The notes under the pieces were generated by a model. That model made no database searches. It was not told the DNA's origin and saw only the letters and a list, made by a program, of their open reading frames with translations. A stretch of DNA of 64,000 nt. Origin: Borrelia sp. P9F1. Lineage in GTDB: Bacteria > Spirochaetota > Spirochaetia > Borreliales > Borreliaceae. Location: the NCBI RefSeq assembly GCF_030436115.1, contig NZ_CP129407.1:275265-339264 (forward strand), given 5' to 3'. The stretch's first letter is position 1. Each line of letters starts with the position of its first letter. Below, piece by piece: positions 56,057 to 62,050 of the stretch. Made by a program: the position numbers and the translations under genes.

Positions 56057-56621
56057 AAAAATGAAACACCCTTTCCTCGCAAATCACAGCGTCTAGCCTG
56101 ACATCATCAGCACAAAAAGGCACAAAATTAAAAATCTGAAAATCAAAGCAAACGCCAACTTTTAAAAAGAAGCCTCTTTTTAGAAAGATATCATAAAATC
56201 CTCCACCGCGTCCAACTCTATGTCCTGTTTTACTTGAAAATGCAAGGCCTGGAACTAATACAACAGAATACTTATTACTGTTAAACTCAATACAAGAAAT
56301 AGGCTCTAACAAATTAAACTTGCCTAGCTTAACGGAGGAGTCTCCAAAATATCTAAAAAACCCCATGGTATGCATACCTAAAATTTTTGGCAAAAAAACT
56401 TTAAAGTTTAAACTCAATAAAGAGTTTAACAATCCGTGTATTTGAACCTCAAACTGCATAGGATAGTAAGACAAAACCTGACAAATATTTACGCTTTTAA
56501 TAAATTCTAACAAATTTAGGGAAATATCCTCACTAAACTTGACTCTTGTGTCCGTTTCATAACTTTTTAACAAAGTTATCATTCTGTCTCTAATTTCTTG
56601 TTTTAACAAATCCTTATTCAT
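56049..56621 (-). CDS. 5-formyltetrahydrofolate cyclo-ligase family protein
   Basis: A 190-residue MTHFS-family protein. The N-terminal basic helix with KQEIRDRM, the central VLVPGLAFSSKTGHRVGRGGGFYDIFL (nucleotide/substrate loop) and the C-terminal DAVICEERVF fit 5-formyl-THF cyclo-ligase, which returns 5-formyl-THF to methenyl-THF. The usual RLGYGKGYYDR reads RVGRGGGFYDI here, so the lysine of the loop is replaced by Gly and activity needs testing. Its end overlaps the start of the binding-protein gene by eight bases. Confidence 0.82.
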   Translation of the reverse strand: MNKDLLKQEIRDRMITLLKSYETDTRVKFSEDISLNLLEFIKSVNICQVLSYYPMQFEVQIHGLLNSLLSLNFKVFLPKILGMHTMGFFRYFGDSSVKLGKFNLLEPISCIEFNSNKYSVVLVPGLAFSSKTGHRVGRGGGFYDIFLKRGFFLKVGVCFDFQIFNFVPFCADDVRLDAVICEERVFHFCE

Positions 56622-56626
56622 AAAAC

Positions 56627-57712
56627 CTAAAATTCTCTAGGCTTTAACAAGTAAAATTCATCGACTTTTAAATTACTAGGAATATCGCCATGAGTACGGG
56701 TTAAATACATTTTGAAAGAATGAATTGTTTTAAAAAATTTCTTCATTAAGGACTCTCTATTTTTTTTATAATCTTTAAAAAAATTTGAAATAGACCCATG
56801 AACATTTAATTTTTCAAAAACATCAGATGAATTTTTCACAATATCTTCTATGAAAAAAAACATATTTGCTAAATAAATAAAATTATTAAAAAGGATTCCT
56901 ATTCTACCTTTCAGATAGTTAATATCATTAACCATATCAACCCTATCTCCTAAAGTACGATTTTCGTCTTCTAAACTCCATTTTGAATATATGATATTAA
57001 ATCTGGAATCTTTTACTAGGTTTTCATACAAAAATTCAAACCTAAAACTACCCTCAATATACCTTGAAAATATACAGTTCGGGCTCCTATTACTCAAAGA
57101 AGTAAAATTTTTTCGAGACTTTTCTCTAAGAGATTGTATTATGTTTTTAGGTACAGGATCGCTATTTTTGCTCAAAAAAGAATTACCATCCCAAAGCAAG
57201 ACACTAGTACCTCCTGAAACTAAATATTCATCTTTATTGTAATGCCTAAGAATACCCTCAAAAACACTTACAAAATAGCTACTGTAGTAGTCACTGTTAA
57301 CATAAAATTTTGCTGGGACATCTGTGACAAAAAAATAATTATCAATACTGACAGAAAACGAAGACCCCTTGACAATTTCATAAACAACAACATCTAAACT
57401 TCCCCTAAACAAATATACCTTAGCTTCCTGAACGTCTTTAAGAGAGGAATAAAAAATAAGACCATTCGTATTAGAATAAAGGGTCAGATCCGATGAAACA
57501 CCATTTATTCCATACAAACTTATTTTAACTTTTGATTTGTCTCCAACTTCAATAAAATCATATTCAAAAATCTCATCTCCCAAGTCTAATTTGACGGGAA
57601 TAGTATTCCTTAAAACACTAACCTTACCCTCCATTTCCTTAATGAATGCCACCTGAGAGAACAACGCCATTTTGGATAATAACAAAAAAATAATAGCACA
57701 TAGCTTTAAAAT
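56627..57712 (-). CDS. Exported FecR-domain-like protein (BB0322-like), probable AUU start
   Basis: A protein of about 361 residues. After a signal peptide comes a FecR-like segment (FIKEMEGKVSVLRN; PVKLDLGDEIFEYDFIEVGD; SKVKISLYG; YLFRGSLDVVVYE), then a helical C-terminal part ending LKPREF. The only ATG/GTG/TTG starts in frame (TTG 57685, ATG 57670) would cut away or halve the signal peptide. An ATT at 57712, six bases after a perfect GAGGAG, restores it (ILKLCAIIFLLLSKMALFSQ). The alternative is a one-base loss: ATG 57726 (MRRILF, then stop) would join this frame if one T were added. It is divergent from the lipoprotein array. Confidence 0.75.
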   Translation of the reverse strand: MLKLCAIIFLLLSKMALFSQVAFIKEMEGKVSVLRNTIPVKLDLGDEIFEYDFIEVGDKSKVKISLYGINGVSSDLTLYSNTNGLIFYSSLKDVQEAKVYLFRGSLDVVVYEIVKGSSFSVSIDNYFFVTDVPAKFYVNSDYYSSYFVSVFEGILRHYNKDEYLVSGGTSVLLWDGNSFLSKNSDPVPKNIIQSLREKSRKNFTSLSNRSPNCIFSRYIEGSFRFEFLYENLVKDSRFNIIYSKWSLEDENRTLGDRVDMVNDINYLKGRIGILFNNFIYLANMFFFIEDIVKNSSDVFEKLNVHGSISNFFKDYKKNRESLMKKFFKTIHSFKMYLTRTHGDIPSNLKVDEFYLLKPREF

Positions 57713-57744
57713 AAAATTCTCCTCATTTTAATACTTATAAATTA

Positions 57745-57772
57745 ATTATATCCTTTTCCAAAAGATTTTTAA
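57745..57772 (-). promoter_or_regulatory. Sigma-70-like promoter of the FecR-like gene
   Basis: Minus-strand TTAAAA (57772-57767), 16 bases, TATAAT (57750-57745). RNA would begin near 57738, giving a leader that contains the GAGGAG site before the proposed ATT start. Confidence 0.5.
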
Positions 57773-57810
57773 CTTTAGAGAAAATGAAAATACGTTGTAG
57801 CTTTGCCTGA

Positions 57811-57838
57811 TTGCAAAAATGATATTTTGTGCTAAATT
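57811..57838 (+). promoter_or_regulatory. Possible promoter before the first array unit
   Basis: TTGCAA (57811-57816), 16 bases, TAAATT (57833-57838), in the AT-rich stretch that separates the array from the divergent FecR-like gene. A modest match found by eye. Confidence 0.35.
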
Positions 57839-57911
57839 TTTCCCATGAGGACTCATAGAGGGAACGAAGCTGTAGCTGGTGTGGTGGACGTTATGTAACG
57901 GGGGTGTGCTT

Positions 57912-57992
57912 ATGATAAAAGGCAAAAAATTATCATTTTTTACTTTATAGGTGCCTGTTCTTTACCTCTTGTCGTGCAGGTGTTGTCGCTGA
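57912..57992 (+). pseudogene. Array unit 1: broken lipoprotein signal peptide
   Basis: ATG 57912 begins MIKGKKLSFFTL and meets TAG at 57948-57950. Reading on in the same frame gives VPVLYLLSCRCCR and a stop, so a lipobox (LLSC) is still in frame behind the nonsense codon. The beginning resembles the final unit ([10 protein letters not shown]). Upstream GGGGGTGTGCTT replaces the AGGATGTGTTT site. Reads as a decayed copy. Confidence 0.7.
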
Positions 57993-58080
57993 CTAGGCTG
58001 ACTCCTCGGATGAATACGGGGGTTCAGGGCTCGGTGGGGGTAAGTGTTGGTGCTGAACTGACAAACAGTTGTGCATGTTG

Positions 58081-58153
58081 TGTACTGAGAGTACATATAG
58101 TAAGAATTAAGAGTGGGGTATTGGTTACTTAAGGGCTTATCTGTCTTAAGTAA
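58081..58153 (+). promoter_or_regulatory. Array unit 2: leader hairpins
   Basis: TTACTTAAG (58125-58133) pairs perfectly with CTTAAGTAA (58145-58153) across an 11-base loop, ending about 31 bases before the start codon of unit 2. A second small hairpin, TGTACT/AGTACA with a three-base loop, lies at 58081-58095. Confidence 0.75.
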
Positions 58154-58184
58154 GTGATGCCACCGGTAGTGAGGATGTATTATT

Positions 58185-58346
58185 ATGATGAAAAAAAACA
58201 ATTTATTAAAAAACAGTTTATCATTTTTGGTTTTGTCGGCGTTTATTTTGTCCCTGTCTTCATGCAAGACCCACAATGTTTATCATTGCAAACCTCCTCG
58301 AGGGGAAGGGGCTGGGGCTTCTAGTATTTCAAAGCCAGCTGTCTAG
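58185..58346 (+). CDS. Array unit 2: 53-residue mini-lipoprotein
   Basis: An intact small gene starting ATGATG after GAGGATGTATT. The product has a basic N-terminus (MMKKNNLLKN), a hydrophobic core, the lipobox SLSSC with Cys27 and a 26-residue tail (KTHNVYHCKPPRGEGAGASS and ISKPAV). A second Cys stands eight residues after the lipidated one. It should be a very short membrane-tethered lipopeptide. A run of eight A follows the start codon. I know no family. It is too similar to the start of the LysM lipoprotein to be chance. Confidence 0.7.
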   Translation: MMKKNNLLKNSLSFLVLSAFILSLSSCKTHNVYHCKPPRGEGAGASSISKPAV

Positions 58347-58479
58347 GTAAAGTAGGGGTATTGCTGTTAAGGTAGTGGCGCCTGCGTGTCACATAGAATA
58401 TTAAAACGAGAGCATCGGTGACGAGGCTAGGTTGGCTTTAGATAGCCGGTGTTGCTCGGTGATTGAAAAGGATCTATTT

Positions 58480-58629
58480 ATGATGAAAAAAAACAATTTA
58501 TTTCTTCTGATTTTGTCTTTACTTGCTCTTTCTATCCTGTCGTGTGAGACTGTCAATAATATCTATGACTGCGATCCAAATCAAGAAGACGGTGGGGCTG
58601 GAGCTCCTAAAATTTTAAAAAGAAGATAG
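58480..58629 (+). CDS. Array unit 3: 49-residue mini-lipoprotein
   Basis: ATGATG at 58480 after AAGGATCTATTT. The signal peptide MMKKNNLFLLILSLLALSIL ends in the lipobox ILSC (Cys23), followed by a 26-residue tail beginning ETVNNIYDCDPN and ending GAGAPKILKRR. The Cys nine residues on and the GAG motif are shared with unit 2; ILKRR aligns with VSKRS of the full-length protein. Also has a run of eight A after the start. In-frame GTG at 58432 lies in the leader and is unlikely. The leader hairpin is poor here (GGCTA/TAGCC only). Confidence 0.72.
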   Translation: MMKKNNLFLLILSLLALSILSCETVNNIYDCDPNQEDGGAGAPKILKRR

Positions 58630-58686
58630 GAGTATTGCTGTTAAGATAGTGGTTTTTGCGTGCCACAAGTACTATTGAGAATGGAA

Positions 58687-58730
58687 GTGCCGGTTACTTG
58701 AGGGATTAAGTTGTCTTAAGTAACCGGTGC
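58687..58730 (+). promoter_or_regulatory. Array unit 4: strong leader hairpin
   Basis: CCGGTTACTTGAG (58690-58702) pairs with CTTAAGTAACCGG (58715-58727): 13 pairs including one G-U, with a 12-base loop. Three more pairs (two wobble) can extend it to 58687/58730. It is the best-formed copy of the repeated leader structure, although the gene behind it is broken. Confidence 0.85.
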
Positions 58731-58752
58731 TGCGTGATAAGAGGACGTATTT

Positions 58753-58895
58753 ATGGGGAGTAGAAGAAAATATATTTTCGGGTTTTCCTGCGTTTGCTTT
58801 CCCTGTTTTGTAATATAAAGTCCGTAGTATGCACTTGCTAGGCACAATCTGGAGTAACGATGTTCGCAATTTCGAAGCCATTTTGGGAGAAAAGC
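58753..58895 (+). pseudogene. Array unit 4: degenerate copy
   Basis: GAGGACGTATTT and ATG 58753 are in the expected place, but the frame gives 21 residues without a lipobox (MGSRRKYIFGFSCVCFPCFV) and stops at 58816. Base by base the region still aligns with the hydrophobic core of unit 2, and ATTTCGAAGCC at 58869-58879 matches the ISKP codons of its tail. Small deletions have disrupted the frame. Confidence 0.65.
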
Positions 58896-58901
58896 AAGGG
58901 G

Positions 58902-58931
58902 TTGATGTTAGGTTAATGGCAGTTGTATAAT
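58902..58931 (+). promoter_or_regulatory. Array unit 5: sigma-70-like promoter
   Basis: TTGATG (58902-58907), 18 bases, TATAAT (58926-58931). The TTGATG belongs to the TTGxTG block present in the other spacers (TTGGTG before units 2 and 6, TTGCTG before 3 and 4), but only this copy has a perfect -10, which suggests that the others have weaker or altered promoters. Confidence 0.55.
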
Positions 58932-58965
58932 AGACCAAAAGTGTTGTATGAGATAAAGGTGTTGG

Positions 58966-58994
58966 TTGCCTAAAGGCTAATTTGTGTTAGGTAA
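58966..58994 (+). promoter_or_regulatory. Array unit 5: leader hairpin
   Basis: TTGCCTAA (58966-58973) pairs with TTAGGTAA (58987-58994) over eight positions with one G-U. Compared with the unit 2 and 4 stems, bases on both sides have changed while pairing is kept, which supports selection on the RNA structure. Confidence 0.65.
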
Positions 58995-59023
58995 TGGATG
59001 CGTGCGATGACGAGGATGTGCGT

Positions 59024-59155
59024 ATGATGAAAAAAAGCGATTTATTTTTGATTCTACTTGTGTTTATTTTTTCTCTCTTCTCCTGTGAGACTGCCCCAGA
59101 AGAAAGAAGATGCGAGGATTACAGAATTTTAAAGCCCTCTGGAAGCACAGAGTAA
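59024..59155 (+). CDS. Array unit 5: 43-residue mini-lipoprotein
   Basis: ATGATG at 59024 after GAGGATGTGCG. The signal peptide MMKKSDLFLILLVFIFSLFSC ends at Cys21. The tail begins ETAPEERRCEDYRILKPSG, with a second Cys nine residues after the first and a C-terminus aligning with the other units. A run of seven A follows the start codon. CET directly after the lipobox matches unit 3 and the full-length lipoprotein. Confidence 0.7.
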   Translation: MMKKSDLFLILLVFIFSLFSCETAPEERRCEDYRILKPSGSTE

Positions 59156-59222
59156 GGTATTGGTGCTTATGTTAGTGGGCAAGTTGTATTACATTTAGAT
59201 GTATCATTAAGAAACAAGGGTT

Positions 59223-59259
59223 CTGGTTACTTAAAGACTGAGCTATCTTGGGTAATCAG
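59223..59259 (+). promoter_or_regulatory. Array unit 6: leader hairpin of the LysM lipoprotein gene
   Basis: CTGGTTACTTAA (59223-59234) pairs with TTGGGTAATCAG (59248-59259), 12 pairs including three G-U, with one more G-C pair beyond a bulged A. The stem ends 26 bases before the start codon at 59286. Confidence 0.75.
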
Positions 59260-59285
59260 TGCTACACAATAACAAGGATGTGTTT

Positions 59286-60422
59286 ATGATGAGAAAAGGC
59301 AAACTGTTATCTTTGATTTTATCTGTGCTTACTTTATCTCTAGTCTCATGCGAGACTCCTCCAGAAGACGCTAAGAGTGAAAATGCCAGGGTTTCGAAAA
59401 GAAGTGGGACTGGGCAACCTGAAGATTTGCAGAGAGACGTTGAGGATGTTAAAAATGAAGTCTTAAGAGAGAGGGGAAATCTTTTTTATTCCAAAGAATT
59501 TAACGAGGCTGAGAAAGCTGAAAAAGAAATGAGGGAAAAATTTAAGAAAGGAAATACTCAAGAGGGAAATGAAGTTGCTATAAAAGCACTGGAGCGGTAC
59601 AGAAGCATTGCAAGGGATACAATAGAGAAAAAAGAGAAGATAAGCTACCTTAAGGAAAATATTGAAAAATATCTAAACGACGCTGAAGCGAACGAAGCAT
59701 ACATATGGATACCATTAGAAGTTGATGAGGTAAATAATCTATATTTCGAAGCTACTCGAAAATACAAGGTGTACGATATGGAAAATTCCCTTGGTATGTA
59801 TAGCAAAGCCTTCAATAAGGCTCAACAGACAGCTAAGAAAGCAAGGGAATCAAGGGCTCTTAAGGAAACAGACGAGAGGATGTATAAACAATTGAAAGCA
59901 CTTGAAGCAGCTTCTAATTTATCTGTTTACAGTAATAGCAAACTTATTAAGCCATCTCCGTGGAATGGAAGAGCGCTCATTAAAGACAAGGGAGCGTATA
60001 TGAATCTTTTGGACTTGGAAGGTGGTGCTTATTTACTAGGAAAAGTTGATTTTCCGTTGGTACTTGCCTACGAGGAAGAAGCTGAGGAAATAAAGAGATC
60101 GGATTCAAACAAATTTAAAACACTTCAGCTCATCGAGAAATCTAGGCAGTTATGGGAACAGGGCCTTGAAGCTAAAAGACTTAATAATCTTAGACTCGCA
60201 AATGAATTGTTTCTAGATTCTGCAAGATACTTGGAAGCTTACCAAAGCCATGCAAGTAAAGAGCTCTACATAGTGAAGATTGGGAACACCTTGTGGGGGA
60301 TTTCTAAGAAATTATACCAAGATCCTTATTTGTGGCCAAAAATTTGGTTTGCAAACAGACAAAAGATACAAAATCCGGATTTAATACATAAAGATTGGAA
60401 GATCATAATTCCTTCTAAGTAA
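59286..60422 (+). CDS. LysM-domain lipoprotein (BB0323-like)
   Basis: A 378-residue lipoprotein. The signal peptide [20 protein letters not shown] ends in lipobox LVSC. A long charged helical region follows, with TPR-like features (about 45-310), then a C-terminal LysM domain (about 333-378: [31 protein letters not shown]) that should bind peptidoglycan. The B. burgdorferi orthologue is required for cell separation and infection, and is processed into N- and C-terminal parts. The chosen ATG (59286) has AAGGATG upstream; the frame is open to 59259. It is the last and only full-length member of the tandem array, and a terminator follows. Confidence 0.92.
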   Translation: MMRKGKLLSLILSVLTLSLVSCETPPEDAKSENARVSKRSGTGQPEDLQRDVEDVKNEVLRERGNLFYSKEFNEAEKAEKEMREKFKKGNTQEGNEVAIKALERYRSIARDTIEKKEKISYLKENIEKYLNDAEANEAYIWIPLEVDEVNNLYFEATRKYKVYDMENSLGMYSKAFNKAQQTAKKARESRALKETDERMYKQLKALEAASNLSVYSNSKLIKPSPWNGRALIKDKGAYMNLLDLEGGAYLLGKVDFPLVLAYEEEAEEIKRSDSNKFKTLQLIEKSRQLWEQGLEAKRLNNLRLANELFLDSARYLEAYQSHASKELYIVKIGNTLWGISKKLYQDPYLWPKIWFANRQKIQNPDLIHKDWKIIIPSK

Positions 60423-60425
60423 AAT

Positions 60426-60463
60426 AAAAGAAGAAAACAGGTTTTTACTTGTTTTCTTCTTTT
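60426..60463 (+). terminator. Terminator hairpin after the LysM lipoprotein gene
   Basis: AAAAGAAGAAAACAGG (60426-60441), six-base loop, CTTGTTTTCTTCTTTT (60448-60463): 16 pairs with one G-U, beginning four bases after the stop codon and ending in T. Low in G+C but long. Confidence 0.7.
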
Positions 60464-60510
60464 AAATCTAATAAAATCAATTTGGTAAGTTTCTAAGAAA
60501 GGGAATAAAG

Positions 60511-60864
60511 ATGAAAAAGTTGGTGTTGGCAGGGACTTTTCTCTTTTCTTGCTATACAGCAAGTTTAGAGGAGCTGACAAAAGAAACTCCTTATGGTATT
60601 TATTTAAGAGAAGCTCAAAAAGCAATGAATTCAAACGACTACCGATCCGCTTTGAATGTGTACGAAAAAATGATTGAAATTCACAAGGACAATGCTGGCA
60701 TAGTTGCCACCGGAAAATACGAAATCGCGTTTATAAACTACACCATAGGTAAAAAGGACACAGCAAAAACTTTGTTTGAAGAATTAATAAAGTCCGGCAT
60801 TAAAACACCCAAGTGGATTCTACCATTAGCCAAAAAGATGATGGAAAAGATAACTAAGACCTGA
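60511..60864 (+). CDS. Small TPR lipoprotein (BB0324-like, BamD-related)
   Basis: A 117-residue protein with a short lipoprotein signal (MKKLVLAGTFLFSC, Cys14) and two TPR-like helical pairs (LREAQKAMNSNDYRSALNVY; ATGKYEIAFINYTIGKKDTA). BB0324 of B. burgdorferi is a component of the outer-membrane beta-barrel assembly complex and related to the N-terminal part of BamD. GAAAGGG precedes the ATG. A terminator separates it from the LysM lipoprotein gene. It ends 13 bases from the convergent VWA gene. Confidence 0.88.
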   Translation: MKKLVLAGTFLFSCYTASLEELTKETPYGIYLREAQKAMNSNDYRSALNVYEKMIEIHKDNAGIVATGKYEIAFINYTIGKKDTAKTLFEELIKSGIKTPKWILPLAKKMMEKITKT

Positions 60865-60877
60865 TCTGCTAACACTT

Positions 60878-61996
60878 CTATTGCTGAAGCAATATCCCAT
60901 AAATCGTAATATCTTTTCTTTTAGCCGAGTTGATTACATCTTCATAAACTATAGGGCCTCTGGGATATTCGTGCGGCGGGGCATCTCCTAATACAATAAT
61001 GAGTCTGTTCTCCGCTCTCCAATCAAACTGAGTAACAGCAGCGTTAATTCCTTCAAACACCGCTTCAGGATAATCTCCTCCTCCCCCCACATTAACATAC
61101 TTAAGAATACTATTTAAATATTCCTTAGTATTAAAATCAAAAGATCTTGTTAAAAAATCTTCAAGATAATCCTTATAAAATACAATACCTACTCTGTAAG
61201 ACTTAAACTTCTCAAGTTGAGGTTCTACTATTTCAAAAAGATGCTCCTTTAAAATTTCAATATGACTCTTCATACTCTCAGTAGCGTCAATAACAAAAAC
61301 AAGATCTAATTCGGCAAGTGAGTCTTCTGACCTTTCTAAAATATCCTTTATCTTTTCAATGGTATCCATTCCCTTATCGGCAACTACAACATCATCAGAA
61401 AATCTCAAAAATGCCTCTCTTAAACCATCAAGCCCCGCCCTACCTTCTGTTTGAGTATCTTTAAAAAATAACTCATAAGCATTGTCTTTATACTGACCTA
61501 AATAATCGTTGTATTTTTTCTCGAAGGTTCTAATTGAAAACCAAAAAGGCTCTTTTTCCCTCTTAAGGGTTTCTAAATCAATATCACCACTTCTTGTTGA
61601 AAAATTAGGAAAACCGTATTTTAAGCGCTTAGGGATCAATATATGAAAAGCCTCTCCAAATTTTCTATTCGGAACAGGAGTAGAAGATGTTAGTGATAAA
61701 AGCTCTCTATTCTTAATGACTCTACCATTTAAAATTCTAATTTCATCCCCGTTAATCTTGTTATAGCTCAATGTTCTAAATGAATAAGTAGAAACATCTT
61801 TACTTTTACCTGGAATCTCAAAAGATTCCGTCAAAATGACAGACTTGACTTTTGGTTTTTTCCTAATAAAAAGATGAAACCCATCTTCACGAGCCTCCAC
61901 ATACACATCATCAATAGTAATATTCAAATAATCATCCACTGAAGAAAATAAATCAAAAACAATAAGTAAGAAAATAACAAAGTAAGTTTTTTTCAT
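60878..61996 (-). CDS. Exported von Willebrand factor A domain protein (BB0325-like)
   Basis: A 372-residue protein with signal peptide (MKKTYFVIFLLIVFDLFSS, about 1-19), a beta-rich N-terminal half and a C-terminal VWA domain (about 230-370) with the MIDAS start DATES in DLVFVIDATESMKSH, a Thr/Gly position near VGGGGDYPEA and Asp in VLGDAPPHEYP. VWA domains with an intact MIDAS bind a metal and protein ligands. The partner is unknown. Reads in series behind the large TPR gene with a 54-base gap. Confidence 0.82.
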   Translation of the reverse strand: MKKTYFVIFLLIVFDLFSSVDDYLNITIDDVYVEAREDGFHLFIRKKPKVKSVILTESFEIPGKSKDVSTYSFRTLSYNKINGDEIRILNGRVIKNRELLSLTSSTPVPNRKFGEAFHILIPKRLKYGFPNFSTRSGDIDLETLKREKEPFWFSIRTFEKKYNDYLGQYKDNAYELFFKDTQTEGRAGLDGLREAFLRFSDDVVVADKGMDTIEKIKDILERSEDSLAELDLVFVIDATESMKSHIEILKEHLFEIVEPQLEKFKSYRVGIVFYKDYLEDFLTRSFDFNTKEYLNSILKYVNVGGGGDYPEAVFEGINAAVTQFDWRAENRLIIVLGDAPPHEYPRGPIVYEDVINSAKRKDITIYGILLQQ

Positions 61997-62050
61997 GTAA
62001 ATTCCCTATAAATAAATTAGACAAAACTGTACCCAAAAGTCCAACCAAAC

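Larger units (their letters stand above)
57840..59310 (+). repeat. Tandem array of six ~270-bp lipoprotein 5'-region units
   Basis: Six related start regions lie at 57912, 58185, 58480, 58753, 59024 and 59286, at intervals of 273, 295, 273, 271 and 262 bases. The shared elements, in order, are a block beginning TATTGxTG followed by TTAxGxTAGTGG-like sequence; an inverted repeat built on GGTTACTTAAG / CTTAAGTAACC; about 15 bases; RAGGATGTxTTTATG; a lysine- or basic-rich signal peptide start; and a tail homologous to residues about 25-45 of the final LysM lipoprotein. The copies have diverged strongly, so the array is old. The plus strand is unusually G-rich: my hand count for 57841-58200 gives about 107 G and 50 C. 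Confidence 0.85.

Noticed and set aside
57962-58276. 104-codon open frame on the minus strand opposite array units 1-2
   Set aside because: It lies antisense to the repeated leader and signal-peptide sequence, has low-complexity His/Thr/Pro composition typical of a shadow frame, and has no ribosome binding site.
58672-58938. 88-codon minus-strand frame opposite unit 4
   Set aside because: Overlaps the hairpin and degenerate unit; no signal, family motif or ribosome site.
57840-59310. Array read as a CRISPR-like locus because of regular spacing
   Set aside because: Unit length near 270 bases, diverged repeats, coding content and no cas genes rule it out.
60886-60899. ATTGCT/AGCAAT hairpin near the end of the VWA gene, considered as a terminator
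   Set aside because: Six-base stem with a two-base loop and no T-run on either strand.
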